Translations under genes and position numbers: made by a program
In this document: piece after piece, positions 1 to 10,530 of the stretch
Position numbering within the stretch: the stretch's first letter is position 1
Layout of the letters: every line of letters begins with the position of its first letter
Assembly: GCA_037893225.1 (NCBI GenBank)
Contig: JAZGUH010000199.1
Span: forward strand, 1,736,001-1,800,000
DNA from: Hippasteria phrygiana
Lineage: Eukaryota; Echinodermata; Asteroidea; Valvatida; Goniasteridae
Reading direction: 5' to 3'
DNA length: 64,000 nt
The notes under the pieces: generated by a model
What the model was told of the DNA's origin: nothing
Databases searched by the model: none
What the model saw: the letters and a program-made list of their open reading frames with translations, nothing else

Positions 1-779
1 GGATTTCGGGAATTTTAAAGTTGTTTCTTAAGACCCTAATACTATTTTGGGGTGGAATGAACTGTTTCAATTGATTTGTTCTCTCTGATGTTTTTTTTAT
101 AAAAAGCCACACACAACGTTTTTCTTCGATCAGTTAAAGATTGTAAATTACAATTAGTTATTCTTTGATTGAATCAAAGAATGTCCACTTTTTCGTCGTT
201 CCTCCTCAGTTAACATCATGAACGGTTCCTAAAATACCCTCGCATTCAGTTTGATACGGATTCAGGAGCCACGAACAAATAGTAAACAATCATTCTGCTT
301 TAAGGGTGCTTTTAACGCACGCTCATAGTAGGCTTTTTTTTAATTGTTGAAATCGAAATGTCACTATTTTTAGGTCTGTAAAAAAATATTCTCGAACATG
401 ACAGCATTTTTTAGACAGAAATATTTCTCAAGAGCATTGGTACTAATATCAACGTTATATACGGTAACTTTCAGACTGACGCTAATAAAAAAAATCTTCA
501 TTGCCAAAGCTATAACCTATATACCTTTAAAGGTGAGATTGATGTCAACCATGTAAAAGACGAGTAGTTAAGCTCGTGCGTGTAAGTATGCTGCGATACG
601 TCCGGCTGGCCCAAGTCGCTGATAAATAGAGCCATCGTGGGGTGATTTTGTCTAGTCAAATGCTGATCTTGTTTGTGTAACCTAAAATGTAATTTAATTT
701 CAATTGGCTCTCTTACGATTGTCTCCGTTGTTGCTTTCACCCAAACATAATTTTATCGAATCTGGAACTCATTTATAAT
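1..779. other. gene-free AT-rich stretch
   Basis: No exon-like segment, RNA gene or clear repeat seen on either strand. The longest open frame (minus, 510-740) has no recognisable motif and no splice context. Confidence 0.4.
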
Positions 780-1027
780 TTAAAGGATCAACGCAGTTGG
801 AATTATCTTAGACCAATACATTTCCGTGTAAAAAGGTATCATTTGCAAACATCAAAAAACAAAACTACTGAATTACTATACGAAATACCGTGCTAGACTA
901 TAAAGTAAATATCAATCTCAAGCATCCTGTGAAATCATGGCACCTAGCGTGCTGTCGTTTTCAAGAAAAGTGGAAATTTAGGGCCTATATCGTTTTCCAA
1001 CGATTGTCGGCCGACAATCGTTGGAAG
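780..1027 (-). repeat. dispersed palindrome-bearing element, copy 1 (partial)
   Basis: The reverse complement of this segment aligns by eye with 9286-9477 and 56866-57052: hairpin, then 'aaacgatat', then 'ccacttttcttgaaaacgacagc', then 'gatttcacaggatg'. The hairpin here (995-1026) is a perfect 16-bp arm palindrome, TTCCAACGATTGTCGG and its complement, with no loop. The stem sequence differs from the other two copies on both arms at once, so the pairing is kept while the sequence has changed. Confidence 0.7.
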
Positions 1028-1994
1028 TAGTCTAGTTCCCCGACCCGATAATTCCCTGACTTTATGAATGGTTACGTTTTGTCTAAAGTATGGTCAGGGA
1101 ACCAGACTACTGGAACATGTTTTGTGTTTCTCTCAATTTTCCCAGTATCTATGCACACATAACTTGAAACGGGTCAGTGTTACGCTATAAAATACCAACC
1201 TCCAAATCCATTTATTTCTGAAAATTACAGCAAAAGCAAATCGTGCTTAAATAGCTTTTGGTTCCAAGTTACGATACATTTCCAGGCCTTTTCTAACATT
1301 TCTAGGGAGTTATTGCCACATTTTTTGTTTTTGTATGCAAATTTTGAAATTTAAGAGCCAAAGCTTTATGCCATCAGATGCGCATCAGTGGTGTGTCCAT
1401 ATTAAACGTTGTGTTTGAAAAAAATCAACCATCTGTAACAGTTTCGTTGAGAAGGTTGCATGTTTTCGTGGATTTCATTATTAAATACCTCGTTTGGAAT
1501 CATCTTCCAACATTTCTCAGTCCAAGACATTGCTATTATTGTTTATTTTAGAGGAATGATTTGTTTGGTGAAAATGCTCTTTTGATAAGAAGTTCCTTCT
1601 TTTATCAAACAAAAATAGTGCCCTCTTGCGTTGCCTGACCATACAAAAATCGGAAAGCATTGAATAGATTTGAAAACCACCACATTTTTACTGAAGAATG
1701 TAGATCAGGTTCGTAATTTTGTGAGGCATGGTCAGGCTATACGGGTAAGTCAAAAACAAATTTACCACATTATTAAGAAAACTTGCATATTAGTTTGAAA
1801 AGTGTACGATGTAAGACCCCAATTAATAAGCTTTCTTTCAGCACAAAAAAATCAGAAAAACTCGTGTTGTTAGAAAGTTGTTGACATTGACACAAAGACC
1901 CTGTTTTAGAGTTTGTTCATGACGTCACCGCAAGGAATGGAAATTACTTCATAATTTCTTGACGCTCTTATCTCTGCCCTTTATCTCTTTCTTG
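1028..1994. other. gene-free stretch
   Basis: AT-rich non-coding sequence. A short motif with 'ccctgac' and 'ggtcaggga' (about 1060-1100) recurs as 'gcctgaccat' and 'atggtcaggc' at 1634-1740, which suggests decayed inverted-repeat DNA. No gene seen. Confidence 0.35.
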
Positions 1995-2213
1995 CAGTCG
2001 AGTCTCTGTAAGTCCTTTCACAAGTCCTTTCGCAAGTCCAGTCAGAAGTCCTTTCACAAAGCCGGTCACAAATAACTGGATGAACAATGACGAAGGAATA
2101 CCTTTGTCAAAGCTCATTTGAATAGCTTGTGATTGAAATTAGGACTGGAGGGCTTGTGATGGACTTGCAGGGACTTGTGAAAGGACTTGCAGGGACTCGA
2201 ATACAACTCTGCC
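1995..2213 (+). repeat. 'AAGTCC' foldback/MITE family, copy 1
   Basis: Begins with GCAGTCGAGTC and ends with GGGACTCGAATAC. The left half is rich in 'caagtcctttc' and the right half in 'ggacttgcaggg', so the ends fold on each other. A better preserved copy lies at 48420-48642 and a poorer relative at about 25395-25550. All share 'cctttgtcaaagctcatttgaatagctt'-type core sequence. Confidence 0.75.
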
Positions 2214-2498
2214 AAATTCAAAGTAATTCTTTGTTTTCTACGTACGTACATTGCTACCCTGCGTATGTGCTATCGTTACCTTTGCTAATACACTTCTTAC
2301 ACTGGCACAATTACCAGACAAAGTCCGAAAACACCGTCCGTTTTGTTTTATTAAAGTCTTTCTGGTAATGAAACAATGATTCCTGAAAAGTACAACTCGC
2401 ATTGTAGCTCGAAAGCTACCGTATACGTAGGAAGACGAAGAAATGTTCAGTTGGTAGGAGGAAACGCCAGAATGATAGGCCTACTCATTTTTCTGCGG

Positions 2499-3129
2499 AA
2501 AACCCAAGGAATCAGGCAGGGACTGAAAACCCAAGGAATCGGGCAGGGACTGAAAACCCAAGGAATCGGGCAGGGACTGAAAACCCAAGGAATCAGGCAG
2601 GGACTGAAAACCCAAGGAATCAGGCAGGGACTGAAAACCCAAGGAATCAGGCAGGGACTGAAAACCCAAGGAATCAGGCAGGGACTGAAAACGCAAGGAA
2701 TCGGGCAGGGACTGAAAACCCAAGGAATCGGGCAGGGACTGAAAACCCAAGGAATCAGGCAGGGACTGAAAACCCAAGGAATCGGGCAGGGACTGAAAAC
2801 CCAAGGAATCCGGCAGGGACTGAAAACGCAAGGAATCGGGCAGGGACTGAAAACCCAAGGAATCGGGCAGGGACTGAAAACCCAAGGAATCCGGCAGGGA
2901 CTGAAAACCCAAGGAATCGGGCAGGGACTGAAAACCAAAGGAATTAGGCAGGGACTGAAAACGCGAGGAATCAGGCAGGGACTGAAAACTCGAGGAATCG
3001 GGCAGGGACTGAAAACCCAAGGAATCAGGCAGGGACTGAAAACCCAAGGAATTGGGCAGGGACTGAAAACGCAAGGAATCAGGCAGGGACTGAAAACTCG
3101 AGGAATCAGGCAGGGACTGAAAACCCAAT
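2499..3129 (+). repeat. 27-bp minisatellite, about 23 units
   Basis: The unit is 27 bp (AAAACCCAAGGAATC then AGGCAGGGACTG) in about 23 head-to-tail copies. They differ mainly at one position (atcAgg, atcGgg, atcCgg) and at cccaa, cgcaa or ctcga. Because 27 is divisible by 3 and no unit carries a stop in three of the frames, three long open frames arise (one plus, two minus). These encode pure 9-residue repeats, and nothing else supports coding. The right edge runs into a tRNA-like B-box segment. Confidence 0.95.
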
Positions 3130-3135
3130 CCACAA

Positions 3136-3200
3136 GTTGATCCGGATGGGAATCGAACCCAGGCCACAATGCGAAAAAAGTACCACAGCCTCCACTTGAC
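3136..3200 (-). repeat. tRNA-derived SINE remnant (B box)
   Basis: On the minus strand the segment reads 'cctgggttcgattcccatccgg', which fits the Pol III B box (GGTTCGANNCC) of a tRNA T-arm. It directly abuts the minisatellite. No full cloverleaf can be drawn, so it is a SINE fragment rather than a tRNA gene. Confidence 0.45.
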
Positions 3201-4695
3201 TCCCCCGCTTTATTTTTTAGTTACTTGATTAATTGGCAGCGTGGGTCATACACAGCTTGAATAATGCTTCAAATGGCGTGGATTTTGTCCAACCGGCGTA
3301 AAGCTGCTTTCGCCTTCCGGCAAATCGACAAGTGACGACTTTACGCCCGGGGAGCAAAATGTCACTGTTGCGGCTTTACGTACAGTAATTGAAAAGGAAC
3401 TACGTGAGATGTCGCCATGGCGCAGCGGTATACCTACCTGCGGGACACGTAAAAGGTCATGGTTGCCTGAGCGTTAACGTGTTAAAATATTAAGCGAATA
3501 TAATCAATTCAGCATTCTGACCACAGCGAAATTAATTAAGAAATATCTTCATGTATAGTTCGTGGAACTGCAAGGATAAATCCCGGTTTATTTCTAAGGG
3601 AATGCGGCAAACGTGACACATTAACCTTGCCGAGCTCGTATATAGACAGCTGTCAAATTGCAAAATCCAGAAAATTGTGAAATTCTCGAAAGATTTTCAC
3701 ACGGCGGCCTTGCCCTCACCTCAATTTTTCGTCTAAGATTAAATTATTAAAAACCATACCGTGCGTGACCCGTTGCTGCAACCCACTATTTTGGGAGGAG
3801 CTATTGAGATTATATTAACCAATATTAAAGTTACACATTGCCGTGAAATGTCCCCAAATTAATATCTATGCTTGGTTACCTATTCTCAAGGTCTGAGCGT
3901 AAAAATCATATAATGTATAATATTTACGGAGAAATGAGGAAAACCGAAGCATTTGACAACCGGATATTCAGATTGGCGCCGCTCATAGTGCAGCCTGTAT
4001 ACGCAACCAAAGCGCAAAGGGAACCACTCTGAATTCCAACTTTTCTGAACCAAACTAGCGTCCCCGAAATTTATTTTCAGACTAACTGGGCAATGTTAAG
4101 TGATAGGCGTGTATAGGCCTACATTATTATATTCCACCTTTAAATGATCTTTCTAACAAAAAGCAAGTTTAAGACGGACGCATTTTTGTAGCCCAATTTG
4201 GCGGACCCCACGGAATTTGCCCCTTGAAAGAAGGGAAGTTTGTACGTTTTCTAGAAGCAAAAACTGCCTGTCCCAAATTAGTTTTGCCTCTCCCCTGGAA
4301 ATATAGCAAGATGAAACACTGGCTCTCACCAACCATGTGTGTGAGGTATTGTGCCCCTCAAAGAACTTCACAGAGTACCGTAGTTTTGCACGTTCAGACA
4401 AAACAGGGGCTGATCCATGTAGACCACGCCCCTTTAGAGAATTTTCGTATTATCATACCTTCACAACACCCCGATGACCCTTTTCGACCCTGTTTCTTTT
4501 ATAGCCAATAACACGATATTCCGGCTACGTCCTGTTATCTTTATAATGAATCAAAGTATCTTTTGGTCTGATTCTCGACTGTTTGCTATCTTCTGTAGAT
4601 AGATGAAGAGTTTCGAAGGCTGTAACAACGTGTGCGGAACAAAAGTCACCGAGGTAAGTTGTAGTGCAGTAGTAAAGAAAAGAGCGGCAATACTA
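3201..4695. other. gene-free stretch
   Basis: No coding exon recognised. Open frames at 4153-4401 (minus) and 4224-4511 (plus) are under 100 codons, overlap each other and show no family motif. Confidence 0.4.
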
Positions 4696-5009
4696 CAGTG
4701 GCGTAACTGGGGCAGTAGCGCATCCAGCTTTTTGTGCCAGGGAGGGCAAACAACGTCTGAACCGTCATAAAACCGTCGCAAAAACACTATTTCCTTTTGT
4801 TTTTCATGACGCCTCAAATGCCGCCGGGGGGGGGGGCAAGTTTCCCCCCCCCCCCCCCCCCCCCCCCCGCTGGATAGTGGGGTGAAACTTCTAGGGGGAA
4901 CTTTTTTTTTTCAAGGGGTACTGGAAGTTTATTTGTTCATTTCAAGATTTCAGCTGGGCGCGGACATCAGCTGGGGTGCACGTCCCCCCCCCCTATAGTT
5001 ATTCCACTG
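4696..5009. repeat. CAGTGGCGTAAC-type MITE with internal poly-C
   Basis: Starts CAGTGGCGTAACTGG and ends with an imperfect inverted copy, TAGTTATTCCACTG. The interior holds a G run and a 25-base C run (4844-4868). Related elements with the same termini lie at 38182-38296 and 48994-49204. Confidence 0.75.
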
Positions 5010-5549
5010 ATACAATGTCGCATTAGAGCACAATTTAGCTACTTTCCTGGGAAAAAATACCTCCTTTCCGGTAAAAACTAAATGTCGTGGCTGAAAATTG
5101 AAAACCAACTCCAGCTAAGAAGTGCATGCAAACCATGCCTATTTTCAATTAGGCAGTGTGACTGATAGAAAACGACAGTCACAAATGAACTTGTTTGTCG
5201 TCCAGCTTAATACTTAAAAGCATTTTCCAATTGGACACCATGGTCAGCAACCTTGGTCTGCGAAGACCGGTTAATGAAAAAAGGTTTCAAATGAGATTGG
5301 GATGGTGCCCTCTTGTTAAAAACATTACTGCACATACTACATATAAATATGATTATAATTATTACCGACGATGGGTCATTTGGGAGACATTGCCTTAGAC
5401 GTTTGCACACAAAAATTTCAACTTTCATGAAGCCTAACCCCACTTTCCCTTATCCTACCCCGACGAATTTTTGTATATTTATGTTTTGGACCAATATCTA
5501 TCGATATAAACTATTTGCGACAGTACAATTTTGCCTCTAAATAGGAGCT

Positions 5550-5589
5550 GTGGAATTAGGGAGACACTGAAATGTCTCCCTAATTCCAC
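5550..5589. repeat. perfect 17-bp inverted repeat
   Basis: GTGGAATTAGGGAGACA (5550-5566) and its exact complement (5573-5589) are separated by six bases. The sequence 'tgtctcc' recurs just downstream (about 5590-5632). The surrounding 5010-5650 holds no gene. Confidence 0.85.
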
Positions 5590-5654
5590 TTGTCTCCCTA
5601 TAAGGTATAAAAAATGACGACACAGTGTCTCCTTAACGGTACGTTTGTTATTAT

Positions 5655-5831
5655 ATTTGGTCAAACAATCCACAAGGGAAACTGACTAGGTAAATTTTGA
5701 ATACATTTTCAAAGCGAACAAAGAAACTGGCAGGAGCGGGATTCGAACCTGCGACCTCCGGGTTACCGTATCGGCGCTCTGCCAACTGAGCTATCTTGCC
5801 CTATGTTGGCGGTCTCCCAAATTGTCAGTAT
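5655..5831 (-). repeat. tRNA-derived SINE (Thr-like head), copy 1
   Basis: The minus strand gives a tRNA-like head: A box 'tagctcagttgg', B box 'ggttcgaatcc', and an anticodon-loop sequence ACGGTAA that would present GGT. The stems are imperfect. It is followed on the plus side by 'ctatgttggcggtctcccaaattgtcagtat', shared with the copies at 6159, 25578 and 60300. The upstream flank 'tcaaacaatccacaagggaaactgac' is shared with 60300. Confidence 0.8.
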
Positions 5832-5859
5832 GTGTGAGTTTGGCAATCGTGGACCTAGG

Positions 5860-5995
5860 ACAAAAGAATTCGGGCGTAGACAAAGGGGTCCACGTTTGAC
5901 CGAACGTCCACGATTGGAAATCGTGTACAAAACCAATGGGAGGTCTTCCGAAAAAGTTGGAATATGAACAAAAGAGGAACAAAAGAGGAACAATG
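5860..5995. repeat. 'GTCCACGATTGGAAATCGTG' hairpin motif
   Basis: Contains 'cgtccacgattggaaatcgtgtacaaaaccaatgggagg' (split across the segment), in which 'cacgatt' and 'aatcgtg' form a short stem. Related motifs occur at about 12265-12360, 12770-12825, 34318-34355 and 36340-36395. Together with the flanking SINEs it belongs to a composite repeat cluster. Confidence 0.55.
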
Positions 5996-6030
5996 GGAGG
6001 TCCACGATTGCACCCGTTTACATGACTGTG

Positions 6031-6153
6031 TGTTCGGGTGGGCGCTAGTCAGAAGTCATAAACCCAGAATGCCGTGTAGCCGTGATCATACCCAATTTTA
6101 CGCTACACGGCATTCTGGGTTTATGACTTCTGACTATAGCGCCCACCCGAACA
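6031..6153. repeat. about 50-bp inverted repeat between two opposed SINEs
   Basis: Arms 6031-6080 and 6102-6153 match throughout ('tgttcgggtgggcgcta...' through 'aacccagaatgccgtgtagc') except for a 2-base 'ta' indel, with a 21-base spacer. The arm sequence is SINE flank and recurs in single orientation at 60475-60535. The whole 5655-6275 segment is therefore two SINE copies arranged head to head. Confidence 0.9.
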
Positions 6154-6158
6154 AAGAT

Positions 6159-6275
6159 ACTGACAATGTGGGAGACCGCCAACATAGGGCAAGATAGCTC
6201 AGTTGGTAGAGCGCCGGTACGGTAACCTGGAGGTCGCAGGTTCGAATCCAGCTCCTGACAGTTTCTTTGTTCACT
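6159..6275 (+). repeat. tRNA-derived SINE (Thr-like head), copy 2
   Basis: The tRNA-like part spans about 6187-6260 with A box 'tagctcagttggtagagcg', loop 'acggtaa' and B box 'ggttcgaatcc'. It is preceded by 'gtgggagaccgccaacata'. The acceptor stem has mismatches and it sits inside the composite palindrome, so a functional tRNA gene is unlikely. Confidence 0.8.
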
Positions 6276-6289
6276 TTGAAAATGTTGTT

Positions 6290-7802
6290 ATTATATTTGA
6301 TTATATTTGGTAGACCCGTTTCAGTGAATCCGGTTTGCATTTAGGCACACATTGCGACATATGCAGTGTGCAGCCAATCACAACAAACCACAGCTTTATA
6401 ATAGAGAAGTCTGAATCTACTTTCAAATATTTTCAAAGAATTGGCTGCCATAAACACAATAAACTAGTTTTGTTTCAGGGATCATTTTCCCCACAATAAC
6501 CACAAATCTGATGAATAAAGTAGGCCTATTCGACAAACTGTAAAGACGTTAGGTAAAACATAATTGGGCAACTATTATTTACCCAACATTGGTATTAATT
6601 TGCCACATTGTTGGTTAATTCGGGTAAAAATGGACCAATTATTGGGAAGAATTTGCCCAAGATTGTGGGCAGTTGGTATGTTGCCCAACATTGGGCAAAA
6701 TACCAACAAATTTTGACCAACTTTGTTTTTACAATGCAGTTATTCACAATTTCTATCAAACATTGAATTGGTGATACTGTGCAAGGAACCTATGAAGAGT
6801 TACTCATAAATATAGGCTTGAGATATGCATTCATCGACGGATTCTGCCCAGGTCAATTTCATAGAGCTGCTTAAAGCGCAAAGATTTGCTTAAGCTCGAA
6901 GAACCTTGCTTAGTAAAATCAGGTTACCAGCCAAAACTTCATGTGATTCTTATATGCTAAGCAAACAACAGCTAAATGCCATGCAGTCACAAGCAATACA
7001 CATCACCTGGAGTTTGGATGGTATCTGATCTGATTTTTACTTAGCAAGGTTTTGTGCTTAAGCAATTTTTGTTGTGCTTAATCAGCTCTATGAAATTGGC
7101 CCAAGAAAGACACAAGCATATTTTATTATGATGTCAGTTGGATCCAGAAGTGCGGTGCAAGTGAATGGAGTACGCGCGCATGTGGCATTACTCGTAGAGC
7201 CCCATGTATTTGGATCCGGATACGGCAACAGTTCTGGTAAAAAAATCTGACTTTGTGTTCTCGTTCACAAACCTGATTCGACTTTCCCAAATTTCCAGTC
7301 CCGTCCTTTCCCCTTATTTTCTTCCCTAGTTACCCCATCTCCCTGAATCCGTGTTGTCCCCTAAGTTTGTTATGAATAGTTAACAATTGTTGACTGCTGT
7401 GATGTGGAATGACGTTTTTAACACCCGAGGGACGCATAGCTATGCGTCCCCGAGGGTGTTAAAGATGTCACATGAAGTGTTCTTTTCTGCGAACTGATTT
7501 TAGATTGAACTGAATTCATACTAGGCAATATCAGCCAAAAGACCGGTATCAGATATTTCAGAATGTCTGCACTGATAACGCACAATGTGATCGGGTATCG
7601 TTGCTACCCTACCAAATTGTCTTCATGGCATTGCGTATACTTATCTGTCAAGTCCACAATGAAGATGAAAGAGATGTGCTTTGGGCCGACGAGATATCCT
7701 TATTGAATTAGCTAGTATGTCGAATCAACTAATAACTGTCAGTGTCATGTGGTTAAATTAATAACGTTTTGAGCGTCACTGCTCATTTGAGATATATCTT
7801 TT
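6290..7802. other. gene-free stretch with CCAA/TTGG-rich patch and a hairpin
   Basis: At 6565-6725 short words such as 'cccaacattgg', 'ccaattattggg' and 'cccaacattgggc' repeat and are self-complementary. At 7420-7460 'aacacccgagggacgcatag' faces a near-exact inverted copy, forming a hairpin. No gene seen. Confidence 0.5.
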
Positions 7803-7994
7803 TCAATATTGGGTTTTGCCCTTCACCGACGTTTTTTTATAAACACTGTATACTCAGTGTTGTCCCGAGAGATTATTTGGAAAAAAATATCACTCGGGTG
7901 GGACTCGAACCCACGACCTCCTGCTTTCTAGTGCAGATGTCTTACCACTCGACCACCGAGCTTGTCGGAGTCGGTTGGCAAAACCCAATATTGA
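7803..7994 (-). repeat. tRNA-like (Ser-like) SINE inside 18-bp inverted repeats
   Basis: The minus strand 7891-7962 carries a tRNA-like unit, 'ggtcgagtggtaagac' and B box 'gggttcgagtccc', with 'ctagaaa' in the anticodon-loop position (AGA). The outer edges are exact inverted repeats, TCAATATTGGGTTTTGCC at 7803-7820 and its complement at 7977-7994. A related tRNA-like piece lies at 51270-51345. Stem pairing is poor, which argues against a working tRNA gene. Confidence 0.7.
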
Positions 7995-8164
7995 ATGTAC
8001 ATCACCCCGACGCAAATTCCGTCTTATGAATATATCTTTTTGCAAGATATCCTACGGTACTCACAATTTTTATAAGCAAAATCGGAATTACAACCACAAT
8101 TGGGAAGAACATGGGTCAGTAGATACAAAATAAATTGCATGTGTGATGGAAGCAACGCCCACGC

Positions 8165-8497
8165 CCTTACAAAAACCTCCCATGGGATTCCCGTGGTGTC
8201 CAATTCACCATGCAATTCCCATTGGGTTTTGCATGGGAGATTTTTGTAAAACAAAAACCTCCCATGGGATTCCCATCGTGTCCAATTCACCATGCAATCC
8301 CCATGGGGTTTTGCATGGGAGATTTTTGTAAAACAAAAACCTCCCATGGGATTCTCATGGTGTCCAATTCACCATGCAATTCCCATGGGGTTTTGCATGG
8401 GAGATTTTTGTAAAACAAAAACCTCTCATGGGATTCCCATGGTGTCCAATTCACCATGCAATTCCCATATAGGGTTTTGTATGGGAGATTTTTGTAA
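8165..8497. repeat. 82-bp tandem repeat, four units, with terminal inverted repeats
   Basis: Four units of exactly 82 bp begin at the 'catgggatt' landmarks 8181, 8263, 8345 and 8427 (the fourth reads 'tctcatggga'). Each unit is partly self-complementary ('cccatgggattcccatgg', 'ttcaccatgcaattcccat'). The block opens with 'cccttacaaaaacctccc' and closes with 'gggagatttttgtaaggg', an inverted pair. A second block of about two units lies at 34848-35010 with the same closing sequence. The open frames across it are repeat artefacts. Confidence 0.9.
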
Positions 8498-9036
8498 GGG
8501 TGGCTACGTCATATTCTTCAGATAAAAACACCTCTTAGTCCACTTCAGTGCACTGTATTATTAAACGCAACGCAATTTGTTGCTGTGCTGAAATGTCTAC
8601 ATTAACTTTGGAAGCGAGTGCAGCAACCATTGGTGAACCTTTCAAGCTTCCCTGGGTAAACAACGAACAAAAAGGAACAAGCACGAGAGATACTTAATCC
8701 TTTGAAAGATCTCAGCCAGCCGCGTGCCACAAATCGATAACCAAGCGGAAGGATATTCAAAAGACCCAGGAGAACCGAAAATCACCTGTCTCATCTACGT
8801 CGGCAGAGGAGCAGTCACTAAATCACAAACAGCCAGGCAACGATAAGGTCAGAACCAGTACGAAAACCCCCATGGACAGCTTCCTCAAAATCCCTAATTA
8901 CACTCTAATATTTATGTCCGAAGTGACCTAAAATGAAGCATGAGGCAGTAGCCAGGGGCAGACAGGTTTATTTGTTGGTCTGCTTTTTGGGTCGAGTTTC
9001 AATCAACACAATTTTCTCGTTAAATGTAGTGTACAT
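8498..9036. other. gene-free stretch
   Basis: No motif-bearing open frame and no recognised repeat in this stretch. Confidence 0.35.
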
Positions 9037-9477
9037 GATTGGTCATTGTTTCAATTTTCAGAAATGGGCGGATTTGGGGGTTAGTATATTATAGGAAATA
9101 TCGTTCCACTGACCTGTTCAAAGTTTTGCGTTGTTGGATGGCGAAAAAAACGAGAAAGAAAATGGCGCTCGTTTTCAACCGTCGGGCGGATGATACCCTT
9201 TAGTCAAGGCGCCCTAAATACCAGCACGTCCGGGGCGCGACTCGTCCGGGTAGTCACGCGCGCCTTGACTAAAGGCTACAGGGCAGTTTTCCAACGATTT
9301 CCAGCTGGAAATCGTTGGAAAACGATATAAATGTTCACTTTTCTTGACAACGACAGCACACCTGGTGCCATCATTTCACATGATGATTGAGACTACTATT
9401 AACTTACAGTCTAGTAAGGTATTTCTAAATAAGTCAGTAAAAAAAATTGGAGGATTACTAATCGTGTACACTACTTT
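9037..9477 (+). repeat. dispersed palindrome-bearing element, copy 2
   Basis: Matches 56610-57052 over its whole length ('tgattggtcattgt...', 'atgggcggattt', 'ggatggcgaaaaaa', 'gtcgggcggatgat'). It contains two nested inverted repeats: 'cctttagtcaaggcgc' against 'gcgccttgactaaagg', and a loopless perfect 38-bp palindrome at 9286-9323 with arms GTTTTCCAACGATTTCCAG. No protein is encoded. Confidence 0.88.
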
Positions 9478-10390
9478 TAAGGATGCTGTGTCGGTGCGTT
9501 TTGAACGAGGCACCCCGAAAAATAGATGTTCAAATTGAATTGGTAATTTATTAACTTTAGATAACTGGTATTCCAATGAGACATTTCACCCCCAAAAAAA
9601 TCGTTTAAAGATAAGTAATAGTATTTTACAATATGACGTCTATATTTTAGGACCCAATTTTCATCCGATTGAAAAACAAAATTGATGCGGGAGGAAGGCT
9701 TTTTTCCTTCCCAGACAATAGGAGAAACATAGAGTAAGAGTAAGGTGACAATTATGGTTCCGAGTTAGCGTTCATGATATTATTGGGGTTACAGGGCCAG
9801 GTTTAGTGTATGCCACTGCAAAAATGGCTAGTGTTCATTACAAAATCCCACTTCTGTTTCAATGCACCGTGATTAAAGAGTCGGATATTCACCATATGAG
9901 GCGGATATTCATAGAACACCGGAAAACCTCCGATGGCAGCGATTTCAAACGACAAGGCAAGTTCCACTGATGTGTGAGAGGTGCCAATGGACTTTAAACC
10001 TTTAAAGGCGAGAGCGTGTGGATGAGAGGCTACCTCAAATGACAAGCTATGGGATATAGGCCTATGGAGAGTTGAAATCGAGAGGGATAGAGAGAGTGCT
10101 ATATATCGCAGCCTTATGGCGTCATTCTGTTGAAATGACCCCTATGATCGATGGGTTCTCTCAAGCAATGGATTGGTGTTGTTGGGACAAATCGGCTGAG
10201 AACTGAAAGGTCTGTTGAAAGATGGTTCTCGGAATCCCAAATGAATGGTGCCTCAGGAAATAGATTCAAGCAGTTTTAATCAGCCGAGGTGGAAGTGGAT
10301 TTTGGGGACTTGCTCATTATCGCTGAGAAAACTTTTGAATTGATCCGTTGGAATTTCCGTGGTTTCTGTCAACTGACTGTGGCGTGCTGT
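9478..10390. other. gene-free stretch
   Basis: Short open frames only (for example minus 9803-10045), with no family motif or exon-like boundaries. Confidence 0.35.
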
Positions 10391-10530
10391 GGCATCGTGG
10401 TCAAGTGTACCGATCGTGGGTTCAAGTCCAGCAATGGTCGTGGTGTTGGGTCATGGTGCTTGTGTCCTTGAGCAAGACACTTTGTCACAAGTTGCTTGTC
10501 TCCAACCATAGATACCTGCAAGTGGGGGGG
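10391..10530 (+). repeat. tRNA-derived SINE with 'cttgagcaagacactttgt' body
   Basis: Contains 'gtggcatcgtggtcaagtg', B box-like 'gggttcaagtcc' and the body 'ggtgcttgtgtccttgagca', ending near a G run. A second copy of the body lies at 50920-50990 in an intron of the C3-like gene. Confidence 0.7.

Noticed and set aside
2499..3129. CRISPR-like array
   Set aside because: Units are directly adjacent with no spacers, and the sequence is animal nuclear DNA.
2376..3169. Three open frames of 228-254 codons over 2.4-3.2 kb
   Set aside because: They are the 27-bp minisatellite read in stop-free frames; the products are pure 9-residue repeats on both strands.
5728..6260. Functional tRNA-Thr genes
   Set aside because: A and B boxes are present but stems have mismatches, flanks are shared among dispersed copies, and copies are nested in palindromes: SINEs.
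7891..7962. Functional tRNA-Ser gene
   Set aside because: The anticodon stem does not pair with a 7-base loop, and the unit sits inside a repeat with 18-bp inverted edges.
8024..8525. Several overlapping frames of 60-107 codons
   Set aside because: All lie in the 82-bp tandem repeat and simply repeat its translation.
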